A stretch of 64,000 bases of DNA from Diphasiastrum complanatum (lineage: Eukaryota > Streptophyta > Lycopodiopsida > Lycopodiales > Lycopodiaceae), in the NCBI GenBank assembly GCA_029204225.1, contig CM055110.1, positions 45,148,267 to 45,212,266 on the forward strand, given 5' to 3'. Below, piece by piece: positions 11,251 through 20,639 of the stretch. Under the pieces are notes generated by a model, which made no database searches, was not told the DNA's origin, and saw only the letters and a list, made by a program, of their open reading frames with translations. The first letter of the stretch is position 1, and each line of letters opens with the position of its first letter. The translations under genes and the position numbers were made by a program.

Positions 11251-11307
11251 AGATTTGCAAGAAAAAACTGGGCCTCATCGTCCAGCCCAGTTTTTTCTTG
11301 CAAATCT
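11251..11307. repeat. Perfect 23-bp hairpin
   Basis: Arm 11251-11273 and arm 11285-11307 are exact inverted copies (AGATTTGCAAGAAAAAACTG + GGC and its complement), with an 11-base loop. It is not followed by a T-run expected for a terminator and is more likely a mobile-element end or a small foldback. Confidence 0.85.
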
Positions 11308-11544
11308 CATTGGTGGTTTATTTATGCCATGAATGTACTTTGAGCCCACATGGATAAAAGCTGAAAGTAATGAGCCTTCTAGGCTGAAATCCAAAAATAG
11401 GTAGCCCTCATATATGGAATCTCTCCACGTGTAAGAATGAGAATTTTGGGCAAGACCTTTGTGACATATATTAAGCTTGATTAAGTTTGTCTCTTGGCAT
11501 ATTATGGAAAGTACACTCATCTCCAGGGTTTCATATTGACATAA

Positions 11545-11945
11545 TTACTCTATTTTCACAAAAATAACTTTTTTATTGACATAATTACGTGAAAAAGCTT
11601 ATTAGCGTCAACGAACAGTGACCTTTTGGTGTTGCTTGGATCGGTTTGGCTGGTGGATTAGCCCGTTGGGCTTTACAAAAAGGCCCGGTGGAACCCACTG
11701 AGCTCGTCATTGTGCTAGTACATGGAATATTTTACATTCATAGCGAACTAGTGGGCCCGGCGGGCTCCTTTGTAAAGCCCGAGAGGTCCCGTCGGGCCTC
11801 TTTGAAAAGACCGCTGCATAACCTATTTGGCAGGTTTTGTCGGTGGAACGTTAACACAAAAACATTATTAACGTTCCAAGGCACCGAAAATAACCCTTAA
11901 ATTTTTCAAATTTCACTTTACGTAATTACGTTTTTGAAAACCCCC
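11545..11945. mobile_element. Foldback/MITE-like inverted-repeat element
   Basis: The left half (from ATTGACATAATTACGTGAAA near 11577) is an imperfect inverted copy of the right half (to TTACGTAATTACGTTTTTG near 11933). Matching inner segments include GGGCTTTACAAA at about 11670 against its complement at about 11770, and CCTTTTGGTGTTGCTTGG against its complement near 11880. The centre is around 11725. The arms are roughly 180 bp. There is no coding capacity, so it would depend on transposase in trans. Confidence 0.65.
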
Positions 11946-12058
11946 TGCTCATCCCTGATGTCTTGATGCTACTATACCTCGATCCTTTCACATCTCTTGG
12001 AGCGTGATTGTTGGGCAAGGATTTCGTGACATATATTAAGCTTGATAAAGTGTGTTTC

Positions 12059-12583
12059 TGTTACGTAACCATAAGGGTACGCAACAGAAAACTTGAGGTG
12101 ACGGTCTTAGTTATGGGACGGAATGCTGATCTGGAGCTATAGGTCTTTTGGGTGCCATATGTCAATGTCTCATTGGCACGCGATGACTCGTTGTTATGGA
12201 CCCGCGTCAGTGTGCACAACTGCCGCGTGTCGTTAGTCATCTGTGACTCCTATGGAGGGAGATGACCCACCTGGACTATGTATATAGAGGTAGATCTCCA
12301 TGAGCTGGGTATTCATTCTCTCCTAGAGAATGAAGAGCTCTTCCAGTGGTGGTCAGGTCAGGACGAGTATCTAGGCCTCAAGATGTAGGTAGGTGAGGGT
12401 TGAGGGTAAGGCATGGTGGTATGGGACACCATGGCTTACTTGAGATCCGAGCTTGCTTGATGGTGGTCTATAGCTCCAATGCACGGGGGTGAGGTGGCAG
12501 TACCTCTATGGTTGGCTGGTAACGTAGCATTCGTCACTTGTTTGTACTTTAGCAATGACCGGCATGACAATGGAGATTCTAAC
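12059..12583 (+). repeat. 5' LTR of the gypsy element
   Basis: It starts TGTTACGTAACC and ends TTCTAACA, directly followed by the primer-binding site. A TATATAGAGG motif at about 12280, then a leader, may be the promoter. It matches the 3' LTR over its whole length. Confidence 0.95.
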
Positions 12584-12584
12584 A

Positions 12585-12599
12585 ATTGGTAACAGAGCC
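12585..12599 (+). other. Gypsy primer-binding site
   Basis: TTGGTAACAGAGCCA directly follows the 5' LTR. It resembles the initiator tRNA-Met site (TGGTATCAGAGC) with one difference. The phrase is the usual reverse-transcription start of plant chromoviruses. Confidence 0.8.
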
Positions 12600-14090
12600 A
12601 CCGATCATTGTGAATAAGGTGCAATCGCTCTAACTTATGTTATTGGTTGGTTTGAGCTTTTAGCTGATGTTTTAAAAGGCTTAGTTGATTTCGTTGAATC
12701 GATCTAAACAAATTTGCTTCTTGGTTCGTCTCAATCTGAGGTCATTTTGATTGAAAACGAACCACCTTTGCTAGCTACGGTGGTAGTAGTCGGTTTCTTT
12801 TGAATGTTTTACGGTTTTTAAAACTTCAAAAACCGATTTCGTTTTTGGCGTTATTTTGAGCTTTGGAAGTCGAAATTTTTTTTTTGCTAACAAAGTTTTT
12901 CTTTGTTAGAAAAAAATCTCCCAAAAAAAAAAAAATTCCTTGGGCACTCGCGCGTCCGCGCAGATCTGCGCGCCTGCCTGCTGGTTTCCATACCGCCCAC
13001 TATCAGATCTTTCTGTGTCTTTTTCTAGGCAGCCGCTGTAGTTTGCGGGACTCCCACACATCTGCTTACTGGAGGAGCTTTCTTTATGTATAATAATTAC
13101 TCTTCACAAAGTCCTTAACTCTTGGTTGTAAAGGATTTCGTGTACCTTAAAAGTACAATACACCTAGATATGTTGAGGAAGTTTGCAAAGGCTAAAAAAG
13201 CTTTGCTTTTCTCAACGTAGGTTGCAAAGCCTTGTTTAGTCAACGTAAACTTTGAACTTGATTGCAACCTGTTTGTACTTGTAAAGTACATAGTTTTAAA
13301 GTTTTTATTGCTTAACTTTTAATCTGAAAGTTATTCTAGTTTACAAAGTCTTTATACTAAGTTATAAAACTTAGTCTCAAAGTTTGTAAATAAAAGCTTT
13401 TGTAAACCTTGAATTTCCTTCAACTAAATTTTGAAGAAAGGGGGGGAGAAATAAAACAAAAGTACACAGTTGTACTTGTAGGCTGTACCTGCTGTAGGTA
13501 CAGACCTGTGTACACTTTTTCTTGTTTTTCTTAGCCTCTTTCTTGGGCTTAATCCTCCTCTTTGTAATCTTCCGCCTACACACCAAGAAAAATTGGTAAA
13601 TCCTTCATCCTTTTCACTTTTGGAGAGGAAATTTGATGTTTTTTCCTTCACCTCCTCCTCATGAACGTATAGTTATACCTGCACTTTCTCCTTTGCCTAA
13701 GGACAAGCCTTAGAGGAGATTTAGGTGTATCTTTAGGCTATAAGGCCATGAGGTCAAGGCGGTGACCCAAAAGTTGGGTGGGGACGTGACCCTTGGGTGA
13801 GGTGGCATAAAGAGGGTGGTGGCCATGTGAGTTGAGGGTAGGTGGACCCCATAAGGGGATGCCACTTGTTTTAGGTGCCCATGTGCTTGCTAGGTGGCGA
13901 CCATAAAGCCTGCCACCCGGCAAGGCTTTTTTAAGAAGGCAAAGAAGTGGGATGGGGGGTATAGGCTCCATTCCCATCATTGAGGTGCTTATTGTGGCTT
14001 AGTCTCCTTGAGTAGTGGTCTCAAGTTCTCTAAGTCCTTTTGTTGCGAAGCCCTTGCAGTTTTTTTCTTTGCCTTCTTCCTTAGTGCGCC
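12600..14090 (+). other. Gypsy untranslated leader
   Basis: About 1.5 kb lies between the primer-binding site and gag, with A/T-rich runs near 12880-12940. A small imperfect palindrome lies at 13464-13516 (GTACACAG ... CTGTGTAC). The short reading frames here have no recognisable domain. A leader this long is common in plant gypsy elements. Confidence 0.7.
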
Positions 14091-14640
14091 ATGGATCCTG
14101 TTATGCCCTCGGGTGAAGGACCATCTTCACCACCTCCTCCTCCTGATGTAGACAATAGCCAGCTTGTTCAGGCCCTAAATATGCTGCAAAATCAAATTTC
14201 AGAAATGCAGGCCAAGCATGTCGTGGTCGAGCAAGAGTGGCGTTCTTCGACGCACTCGTGGTCCGTTGGCGCTTATCCAATGTTTAATCCGGAATTATTT
14301 TCGGGTGAAAAGAAAGACCGGCTTCCCATGTAGTATTGTCGTGGCTAGATCGATGGAATAGTCATTTTTCCATGCACGATGCGCTTGACAGTATGAAGAT
14401 CGCTTCTGCTCTCATATTTTTATGCGGTAAGGCGTTTACATGGTGGCAGGATCTAAAGGAGAGGCCCTATTGCCCCTTCTACATGGGACGCCTTTCAAGA
14501 AGCCTTTAAAATGGCTTTTCTTCCGGTGTTGGATGATTTTAAGCATTGGCGGCATTTTGACACAATGCAGATGGGTACTAGGCCGTTAGATGCCTATATT
14601 AGGAAAAGAATGGTTTTATTCTAAAAACGATTCAAGATTA
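14091..14640 (+). pseudogene. Gypsy gag, truncated and frameshifted
   Basis: The start codon follows CGCC. An 80-residue frame has a proline run (SSPPPPPDVDN) and a coiled helix (ALNMLQNQISEMQ), then YPMFNPELFSGEKKDR. After a shift the Gag core continues: RWNSHFSMHDALDSMKIASA, GKAFTWWQDLKER, TWDAFQEAFKMAFLPVLDDF, MGTRPLDAYI, matching retrotransposon Gag. The C-terminal zinc knuckle and the protease are absent; a deletion near 14620-14680 joins Gag almost directly to RT. Confidence 0.9.
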
Positions 14641-14679
14641 TGTTGAACTGTTAGATATTCATATTATGAACTCCTTAGG

Positions 14680-15245
14680 ATGGGCCACATACGGCCTAGT
14701 AAGTCCCCTTGGGGAGCACCAATCCTTTTAGTTAGTAAAAAGGATGGCGACACACGTTTCTGTGGTGACTTTAAAAGTCAAATGATTTAACCATCAAAAA
14801 CAAATATCTCTTACCTAGGATGGATGATCTTATGGATCGTCTGAATGGGGCAAAGTATTTCTCCAAGATTGATCTTGAATCAAAATACCATCAGATAAGG
14901 ATTAGGAACGAATATGTTCCTAAGACTGGATTTCGATCCAGATATGGCCATTATGAGTTTTTAGTGTTACCCTTTGGACTCACGAATGCGCCTGCCACTT
15001 TTTAACAGATGATGAATGATATTCTTTGTGCATATCTAGGAAAGTTTGTGGTGGTGTACATATTAATTTATAGTCGGACCCTTGAGGAGCATGAAGAGCA
15101 TCTTCGTATTGTCTTAGATCTTCTAAGGCAAGAAAAGCTCTATGCTAAACTAAACTCAAATACTTGGGCCATGTCATATCGGATAAAGGTCTTGAAATCG
15201 ATTATGACAAATTCCGCAAGGTGCGAGAATGGCCGAGACCTTTGA
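14680..15245 (+). pseudogene. Gypsy reverse transcriptase, catalytic aspartates deleted
   Basis: Frames read [60 protein letters not shown], all standard RT blocks. FSKIDL keeps the first active-site Asp. A TAA at 15003 interrupts APATF-QMMND. The expected YxDDILIYS block reads VVVYILIYSRT (about 15048-15080): the two catalytic Asp residues are missing through a small in-frame deletion. The enzyme cannot work even if the stops are ignored. Confidence 0.92.
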
Positions 15246-15883
15246 CAATTCGTGATGTGAAATCCTTTTTGGGCTTCATAGGATTTTTTCACAGGTTCAT
15301 TTTGGACTATGCCTTAATAGCATTGCCCTTGACGAACATTCTTAAGGGGGTGAAGAAAAAATGTAGCCGCAGAAAAATTTCATTGATAATGTGGACGGAT
15401 GAAATGAATGAGAGTTTTGAGACTCTCAAGCACTGTGTTTGTGTTTCGACGGCTCCAGTTTTGCATATTGTCGATCCTAACTGGCCCTTTGTGGTTGATA
15501 CAGATGCTAGCGACTTTGTTGTTAGAGCAGTCCTTTATCAGGACGGTAGACCAGTTGCTTTTGAAAGCAAGAAGTTGGATCCTGCTCAGACTAGGTATTC
15601 TACCTATGAGAAGGAGCTTTTTGAAGTCATTCACGTGTTCAAAAGCTGGAGGCATTATCTTTCTGGTGCCATATTTATGGTAATGACTAATCACCAATCC
15701 CTTAAGTATATCTGTGATGCTAAGGACCTTCGTGGCCGTAAGGCTAGATGGTCAAAACTCATTCAAGAGTTTGTCTTCGACATTAAGTATCGTAAAGGTA
15801 CGTCGAACTGTGTTGCCGATGCCTTGAGCCAGATTGGAGAGATTAATCAATTATGCTTTGCTGAGATCCAATCTGATTTGTAA
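15164..15883 (+). CDS. Gypsy RT C-terminus and RNase H
   Basis: The longest intact pol segment (239 residues) reads the RT thumb (VKSFLGFIGFFHRFILDY) and gypsy RNase H: FVVDTDASDFVVRAVLYQDG with the catalytic DAS, AFESKKLDPAQTRYSTYEKE with the catalytic Glu, and MVMTNHQSLKYI, where the family has TDH, so the third acidic residue is Asn here. It ends at GTSNCVADALSQ and a stop at 15881. RNase H would remove the RNA strand during element copying. Confidence 0.92.
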   Translation: MGHVISDKGLEIDYDKFRKVREWPRPLTIRDVKSFLGFIGFFHRFILDYALIALPLTNILKGVKKKCSRRKISLIMWTDEMNESFETLKHCVCVSTAPVLHIVDPNWPFVVDTDASDFVVRAVLYQDGRPVAFESKKLDPAQTRYSTYEKELFEVIHVFKSWRHYLSGAIFMVMTNHQSLKYICDAKDLRGRKARWSKLIQEFVFDIKYRKGTSNCVADALSQIGEINQLCFAEIQSDL

Positions 15884-16059
15884 CTTTCACTACGGGATCT
15901 TTGTCGAACCGATAGATTTTTTGGTCGCATCTGGCTAGATGTTCTGACAGCAAATTCTAGATCTAGTGATGACCATGGGATGCAGGATCCCAAGCAATCC
16001 CGTAATGATAAGTTACTTGAAGACTATTCCATAAGGAATGGCCTGCTTTTCCAATATTA

Positions 16060-16368
16060 GTTAGACTCTGAGATACAATATGAGCTCATTGGGATATAAT
16101 CAATAACTTAGGATATTTCTCCTTCTAGAAATATTCTATATCAAGAATCTTCTATATTCTATGCACACAATTCTCATAGATGAATCTCGATGACTCACAA
16201 ATCATGTGTCTTATAAGCCTCACAGCCTAAAACCGCCAAAACTCCTCTAGTTCCAGATCATTCAAAACAATCACTAGAGAGTTCCTCTATTTCAACTAGA
16301 TAGTTCTACCTTTGCACACATATTGGATTCCTCAAAAGAAATCTATGCATCTAGCTGATTCATCGAAA
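16060..16368. repeat. About 300-bp insertion in the gypsy pol gene
   Basis: The pol frame ends at about 16055 (RNGLLFQY) and resumes at about 16370 in the zinc-binding part of integrase. The DNA between has stops in all frames and is AT-rich. Its middle (about 16155-16205, TATTCTATGCACACAA then TAGATGAATCTCGATGACTC) is similar to 38358-38405, so it looks like a second repeat inserted here. Borders are approximate and no target duplication was found. Confidence 0.6.
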
Positions 16369-16369
16369 G

Positions 16370-17150
16370 GGAAAGGTTTGTGTGCTGGATAGGGAAGACT
16401 TGCGGGCCCAAATCTTGCAGCAGTGTCATGACAATCCTTGTGCTGTTCACCCAGGCATACAGAGGACACTTGACCTTGTTAGGCAGAATTTCTTCTGGCC
16501 TAAGATGAAAGGTCATGTGGAGGCATACGTTTAAAGTTGTGAACAATGCCAACAAAACAAAGCAGAAAGACTCAAAGTTGTGGGTCTTTTACATCCCTTG
16601 GGAATTCCCAATAAGAAATGGGAAAGTATTTCAATGGATTTTGTGGTTGGACTCTCTAAAACCCAGAGCGATCACAATGCCATTTGGGTGGTAGTTGACA
16701 AGCTAACCAAGATGGCGCAATTTATACCAACTAAATTAACTGTCAAGGCATCTGAACTAGCCCAGCTTTTAGTTGAAATTTGTTCAGATTGTATGGTTTG
16801 CCGAATGATATTGTTAGTAATCGCGATTCCAAGTTCACTGGCAAGTTCTGACAAGCAGTTTTTGAAAAACTTGAAACAACCCTTAGTCTTAGTTCTTCGG
16901 ATCACCCAGAATCTGATGGGCAGACAGAACGAGTCAACCAGACATTCGAGGATATGCTTAGAGCATACGTTTCTCACTGACAGTCTGATTGGAGAAAGTA
17001 TCTCCCTTTGGTTGAGTCCGCGCACAATAGTGCTAAGCATTCTGCCACCAGATTCAGTCCTTTTATGCTGATGTATGGCTTTCAGCCGCGTTCTATAGTT
17101 TCTGTCGGTCTCAAGGTGCAAGCTGCAGTAGATTTCCTGCAAGATATGCA
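16370..17150 (+). pseudogene. Gypsy integrase, frameshifted
   Basis: Across three frames it shows the zinc-binding HHCC region (CHDNPCAVHPGIQRTLDLVR, then CEQCQQNK, with a stop before the Cys pair) and the DDE core: MDFVVGLSKTQSDHNAIWVV, then SNRDSKFTGKF in a shifted frame, and DHPESDGQTERVNQTFEDML, which keep the D, D and E. Frame changes occur at about 16785 and 16990. A TGA lies at about 16978. Confidence 0.9.
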
Positions 17151-17682
17151 AGAAATGTTGCTAGTGGCCAAAGAAAGCATGAAAACCGCTCCAGAGAGAA
17201 CTCAATTTTATTCCAACCGTGGTCGATCACCTCGGGATATTGAGGTCGGAACCTGGGTGTATCTTAAAATCTTTAAGGATTCAAAGGTACTCCGGACGAG
17301 AAAATGCCATAAGCTATCTCCTCGATATAGCGGACCTTATAAGGTTGTAAAGAAAATCAACCGGGTCGCGTATCAGCTAGATCTTTCGATTGGGATTGGG
17401 GTTCATCCTATTTTCCATGTAAGTCGTTTAAAAGAACGACTTGGTAGGAAGGATTTCCTAATTCCGGAAGGTGAACTAGTTGAGCTCGAGGATCTGTCTA
17501 CCTTTGTGCCTAATGTACCTGAAAAAGTTGTGGATGTTCGTCGTCACCAATTGAGAAACCGTTCGGTTTCTGAATTTCTTGTACGTTGGAAAGGTAAGAC
17601 AAATGACGAGGACACTTGGGAGAGAGAGGACTATTTAAGACTAAACTTCTCTGGCTTGCTCCCATTAGGAGGAGACTCTTAA
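17008..17682 (+). CDS. Gypsy integrase C-terminus with chromodomain
   Basis: The 224-residue frame has SAHNSAKHSATRFSPFMLMY, the GPY/F-like part (LSPRYSGPYKVVKKINRVAY, then LDLSIGIGVHPIFHVSRLKE), and at the end SEFLVRWKGKTNDEDTWERE, a chromodomain, which marks a chromovirus. In chromoviruses it guides integration to heterochromatin. This is the most intact part of the element and stops just before the polypurine tract. Confidence 0.92.
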   Translation: MVESAHNSAKHSATRFSPFMLMYGFQPRSIVSVGLKVQAAVDFLQDMQEMLLVAKESMKTAPERTQFYSNRGRSPRDIEVGTWVYLKIFKDSKVLRTRKCHKLSPRYSGPYKVVKKINRVAYQLDLSIGIGVHPIFHVSRLKERLGRKDFLIPEGELVELEDLSTFVPNVPEKVVDVRRHQLRNRSVSEFLVRWKGKTNDEDTWEREDYLRLNFSGLLPLGGDS

Positions 17683-17693
17683 AGGGGGAGGGA
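17681..17693 (+). other. Gypsy polypurine tract
   Basis: AAAGGGGGAGGGA lies just before the 3' LTR and would prime plus-strand DNA synthesis. It directly follows the pol stop codon. Confidence 0.85.
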
Positions 17694-17694
17694 A

Positions 17695-18220
17695 TGTTAC
17701 GTACCCATAAGGGTATGCAACAGGAAACTTGAGGTGACGGTCTCAGTTATGGGACAGAACGCTGAACTGGAGCTATAGGTCTTTTGGGTGCCACGTGTCA
17801 ATGTCTCATTGGCACGCGGTGACTCATTGTTATGGACCCGCATCAGTGTGCACAACTACCGTGTGTCGTTAGTCATGTGTGACTCCTATGGAGGGAGATG
17901 ACCCACCTGGACTATGTATATAGAGGTGGATCTCCATGAGCTGGGTATTCATTCTCTCCTAGAGAATGAAGAGCTCTTCCACTGGTGGTTAGGTCAGGAC
18001 GAGTATCTAGGCCTCAGGATGTAGGTGGGTGAGGGTCGAGGGTAAGGCATGGTGGTATGGGACACCATGGCTTACATGAGATCCGAGCTTGCTTGATGGT
18101 GGTATGTAGCTCCAATGCACGAGGGTGAGGTGGCAGTACCTCTATGGTTGGGTGGTAACATAGTGTTCGTCACTTGTTTGTACTTTAGCAATGATCGGCA
18201 TGACGATGGAGATTCTAATA
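17695..18220 (+). repeat. 3' LTR of the gypsy element
   Basis: It begins TGTTACGTACCC and ends TTCTAATA, the last TA being a change from the CA at the end of the 5' LTR. It is followed by GTTTC, the target duplication. Confidence 0.95.
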
Positions 18221-18249
18221 GTTTCCTAGCATATGATGGAAATTACAAC

Positions 18250-18380
18250 TCATGGAGTCTTGATGCTACCACAACTCTCTATCTTTCACATCTATATCTC
18301 AACGTAGTGTGGTTTTTGACATCTCTCAAAGTGCGATTGAAAGTTTTTTGTGACACATATTCAGCCTCATAACGTGTATT
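18250..18380. repeat. Dispersed repeat, copies at 11435, 11955 and 18255
   Basis: A block with GTCTTGATGCTAC, CTTTCACATCT and GTGACAYATATTMAGC occurs at about 11955-12053, just left of the gypsy element, and at about 18255-18375, just right of it. The last part also occurs at about 11440-11495. It is an older repeat family next to the gypsy insertion, not part of it. Confidence 0.65.
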
Positions 18381-18389
18381 TTGTGATGC

Positions 18390-18900
18390 ACACACAAATC
18401 ATCTCACACACACGCACGTCATCATCTTTCACACACACACAACACCCACATGCACACACACATGCACTTGCCCTGTCTCCATCACCCACACACCTGAATT
18501 GGGCGCCTCCATTTCCTCCATCGCTGCTTCAAACCCTACCTCCAGTGCATATGAATCTGCCTCTAGCGCCTCCATCACTGCTTCAGACCCGGCTTCCATT
18601 GCTCATGAATTAGCCTCCAGCGTTATCGCTAGTACATCTGTCTCCAGACCTGTCCCCCACATCGTGGACAGTACAGCTGCTGCCAATACTAATGTCGCCT
18701 TGTATGGCCCCAATACCCCTAGTGCATCACCCTTAATGCTGCCCACCCTTCTCTTCTTCTCCTTTTCTTTCATCCTAAATCATGTTGTGTGTTTGTGGTT
18801 AGAGTTAAGTGGAGTAGAGTTAGGGGGAGTAGTGTTAAAGGTGGTAGAGTTAAGGGAAAAAGTAGAAAACATCCAAAAGTAGCATCTTGACATAATTAGG
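18390..18900. other. CA-rich and low-complexity stretch, no gene supported
   Basis: ACACAC-rich DNA (18390-18490) is followed by frames rich in Ala, Ser and Pro (18499-18882). They look like products of base composition. No domain is recognisable. Confidence 0.5.
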
Positions 18901-18989
18901 CACCTATCCAGTGAACTAACCCTCTTTGACAGGTGAAAGGGCTGCTCACAACTATATCTACACGCCCTACAGAATGATACTCAGATTCC

Positions 18990-20010
18990 AAAATACATTG
19001 ATTAGCCTCATGAGCAATTACAAAAGCTAAATCGGGCTCATCACCTTTAAGAAAAACCATAGAGCCATTATGCAAGAAAGATAATCTTTCTTTAACGACT
19101 CATTCCTAGCATAAAAACCATTCCTTACCTAGGATTAAATCTACCTTATCAAGATCCATAACATGAAAAGACAAACTATCTACATAGTTCTGAATCTTCA
19201 ATGACACGTGGGGGACAAAATGGTCCTAGACCTGCTGCTCCCCACAAGCTGCCATCCTAACCACATACTTGTGGTCACTTTGTGTGGTTGCCGATTGCAG
19301 CTTTTGCACCAACTTAACATTAATAAAATTGTGAGTAGAACCGTCGTCAAATAAAATACTCATCAGGTTGGCTACTTACGAACCCACCCATACGAATGAG
19401 GTCATGAGGTCCAAACACTGCAATATTAAAACAATGATTGCTACAAACCGTTTCTTCTGAAAAGGATACATCTATACAAGAAATGGAAGAATTACCTAGA
19501 GCCTTGAAAGAATGGCCTCCCTTCTTTCTGTTTCTTCAGGTAATCCTTTGAAGGCTGCCCCTTCTAAATGCAGGAGAAACACAACCCACCGCTTTTGGCC
19601 TTGTCAAAGTCAGCTCTCTCCAACTGAGGGTGTTTCTTTTTCTTTCCCGAAGGGGAAGCTTCGTCAACAACTCTTATTTTGCCCTTTTTAAAGGAAGGGC
19701 CCAAAGAGAGTTTGTCTTTGGATTCAGGCTTATGTTGCTATTTGCGGGTCATTGTGTGCATATCGTCAAAAATTCGAATGAAACGCATGGCACCCTCAAG
19801 GGATTGTGGCTGATTTTAGTGGACGTCCAATTGATATTCTTTGAACAAGCCCAAAATGAAATGCAGCTTAAGGAGCACTCTGTCAATGCGGTTGACAAAC
19901 CGCAAAGCAGCTTCTTGGAAGTCTTGCAAATAGGCAACCAAGGGTTTCGTCCCCATTTGCAACATGGAAAATCGACGATAATACTCAAAATCGTTGAGGA
20001 CTAGCAACAA
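18990..20010 (-). pseudogene. Gypsy gag-protease remnant
   Basis: The minus-strand frames give a Gag core (FEYYRRFSMLQMGTKPLVAY then LQDFQEAALRFVNRID), a Lys-rich stretch with a partial zinc knuckle (LCFSCI) and, near 19350-19300, a retropepsin block reading LFDDGSTHNFIN. The family has D-[ST]-G-[AS]-[ST] at this catalytic position; here the second residue is Asp. There are stops throughout. RT and LTRs were not found nearby. Confidence 0.75.
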
Positions 20011-20354
20011 CTCAGATTGAGATAATTATTTCCATTAGAAAGCCCTCGACCAGAGCTTTTCAATGACACCCAACATGACCCAATTTCGAGCTACGGTGAA
20101 GAAGTTATTGCCAGTCAAAGTTTTGGTCAAACTGGTCAACTGCGCTTGAAATAGATATCGGGTTGATCTGGTCAAACTGGTCAACTACACTTGAAAGAGA
20201 TATCGGGTTGACCAAGTGTTGACCGACCAAAACTTTGACTGGCCATAACTTCTTCACCATAGCTTGGAACTGGGTCATCTTGGGGTCGTTGAAAAAAGCT
20301 CTTGTCAAGGACTTTCTAATGGCACCATAATTGTCTCAATCCGAGTTGTCGTTC
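20003..20354. mobile_element. Foldback element with about 128-bp arms
   Basis: 20003-20130 and 20224-20354 are inverted copies at high identity (for example GGTGAAGAAGTTATKGCCAG and its complement). The spacer is two head-to-tail copies of a 49-base block, starting near 20131 and 20170 (TGGTCAAACTGGTCAACT, GATATCGGGTTGA). The whole can fold into one long hairpin. It has no coding capacity. Confidence 0.8.
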
Positions 20355-20639
20355 AAAAGTTACACTGTTTTTTTGCTGAGTTGAATACTATACTACAGAT
20401 AAAATGGCTTATTTACGGGCTGCCCCCGACACAAAATTACAATTCTTTTAAAAGGAAAAGAAAAGCAATTTGAAGGACCTACGTTACTTAGATTTCAAAT
20501 TTAAGTATTTTAATTAAACCATGTAGAAGAAACTTTTGAGAAAAAAATAAAAAGTATCTTATTGAAAGGCCCTTTTGTGTTCAAATTTTCTCTAATGACA
20601 TCTTCTTGACAACTCTCAGGTCCTTTTTTGTTGGATTTT

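Larger units (their letters stand above)
12054..18225 (+). mobile_element. Ty3/gypsy chromovirus with both LTRs and TSD
   Basis: The element is bounded by LTRs at 12059-12583 and 17695-18220. The five bases GTTTC occur directly outside both ends (12054-12058 and 18221-18225), a target-site duplication that proves the borders. It contains a primer-binding site, gag, RT, RNase H, integrase, a chromodomain and a purine tract, in chromovirus order. It is non-autonomous: the gag end and protease are missing, the RT active site is deleted, there are several stops and frameshifts, and about 300 bp are inserted before the integrase. By hand count the LTRs differ at roughly 30 of 525 positions, mostly transitions. 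Confidence 0.95.

Noticed and set aside
11646-11900. 84-residue frame
   Set aside because: It lies in the foldback element and follows from its GC-rich arms.
16672-17151. 159-residue minus-strand frame
   Set aside because: It is the antisense of the gypsy integrase, whose motifs are clear on plus.
18499-18882. Ser/Ala-rich frame as a possible gene
   Set aside because: Composition only; several frames are open together and no motif or start context supports it.
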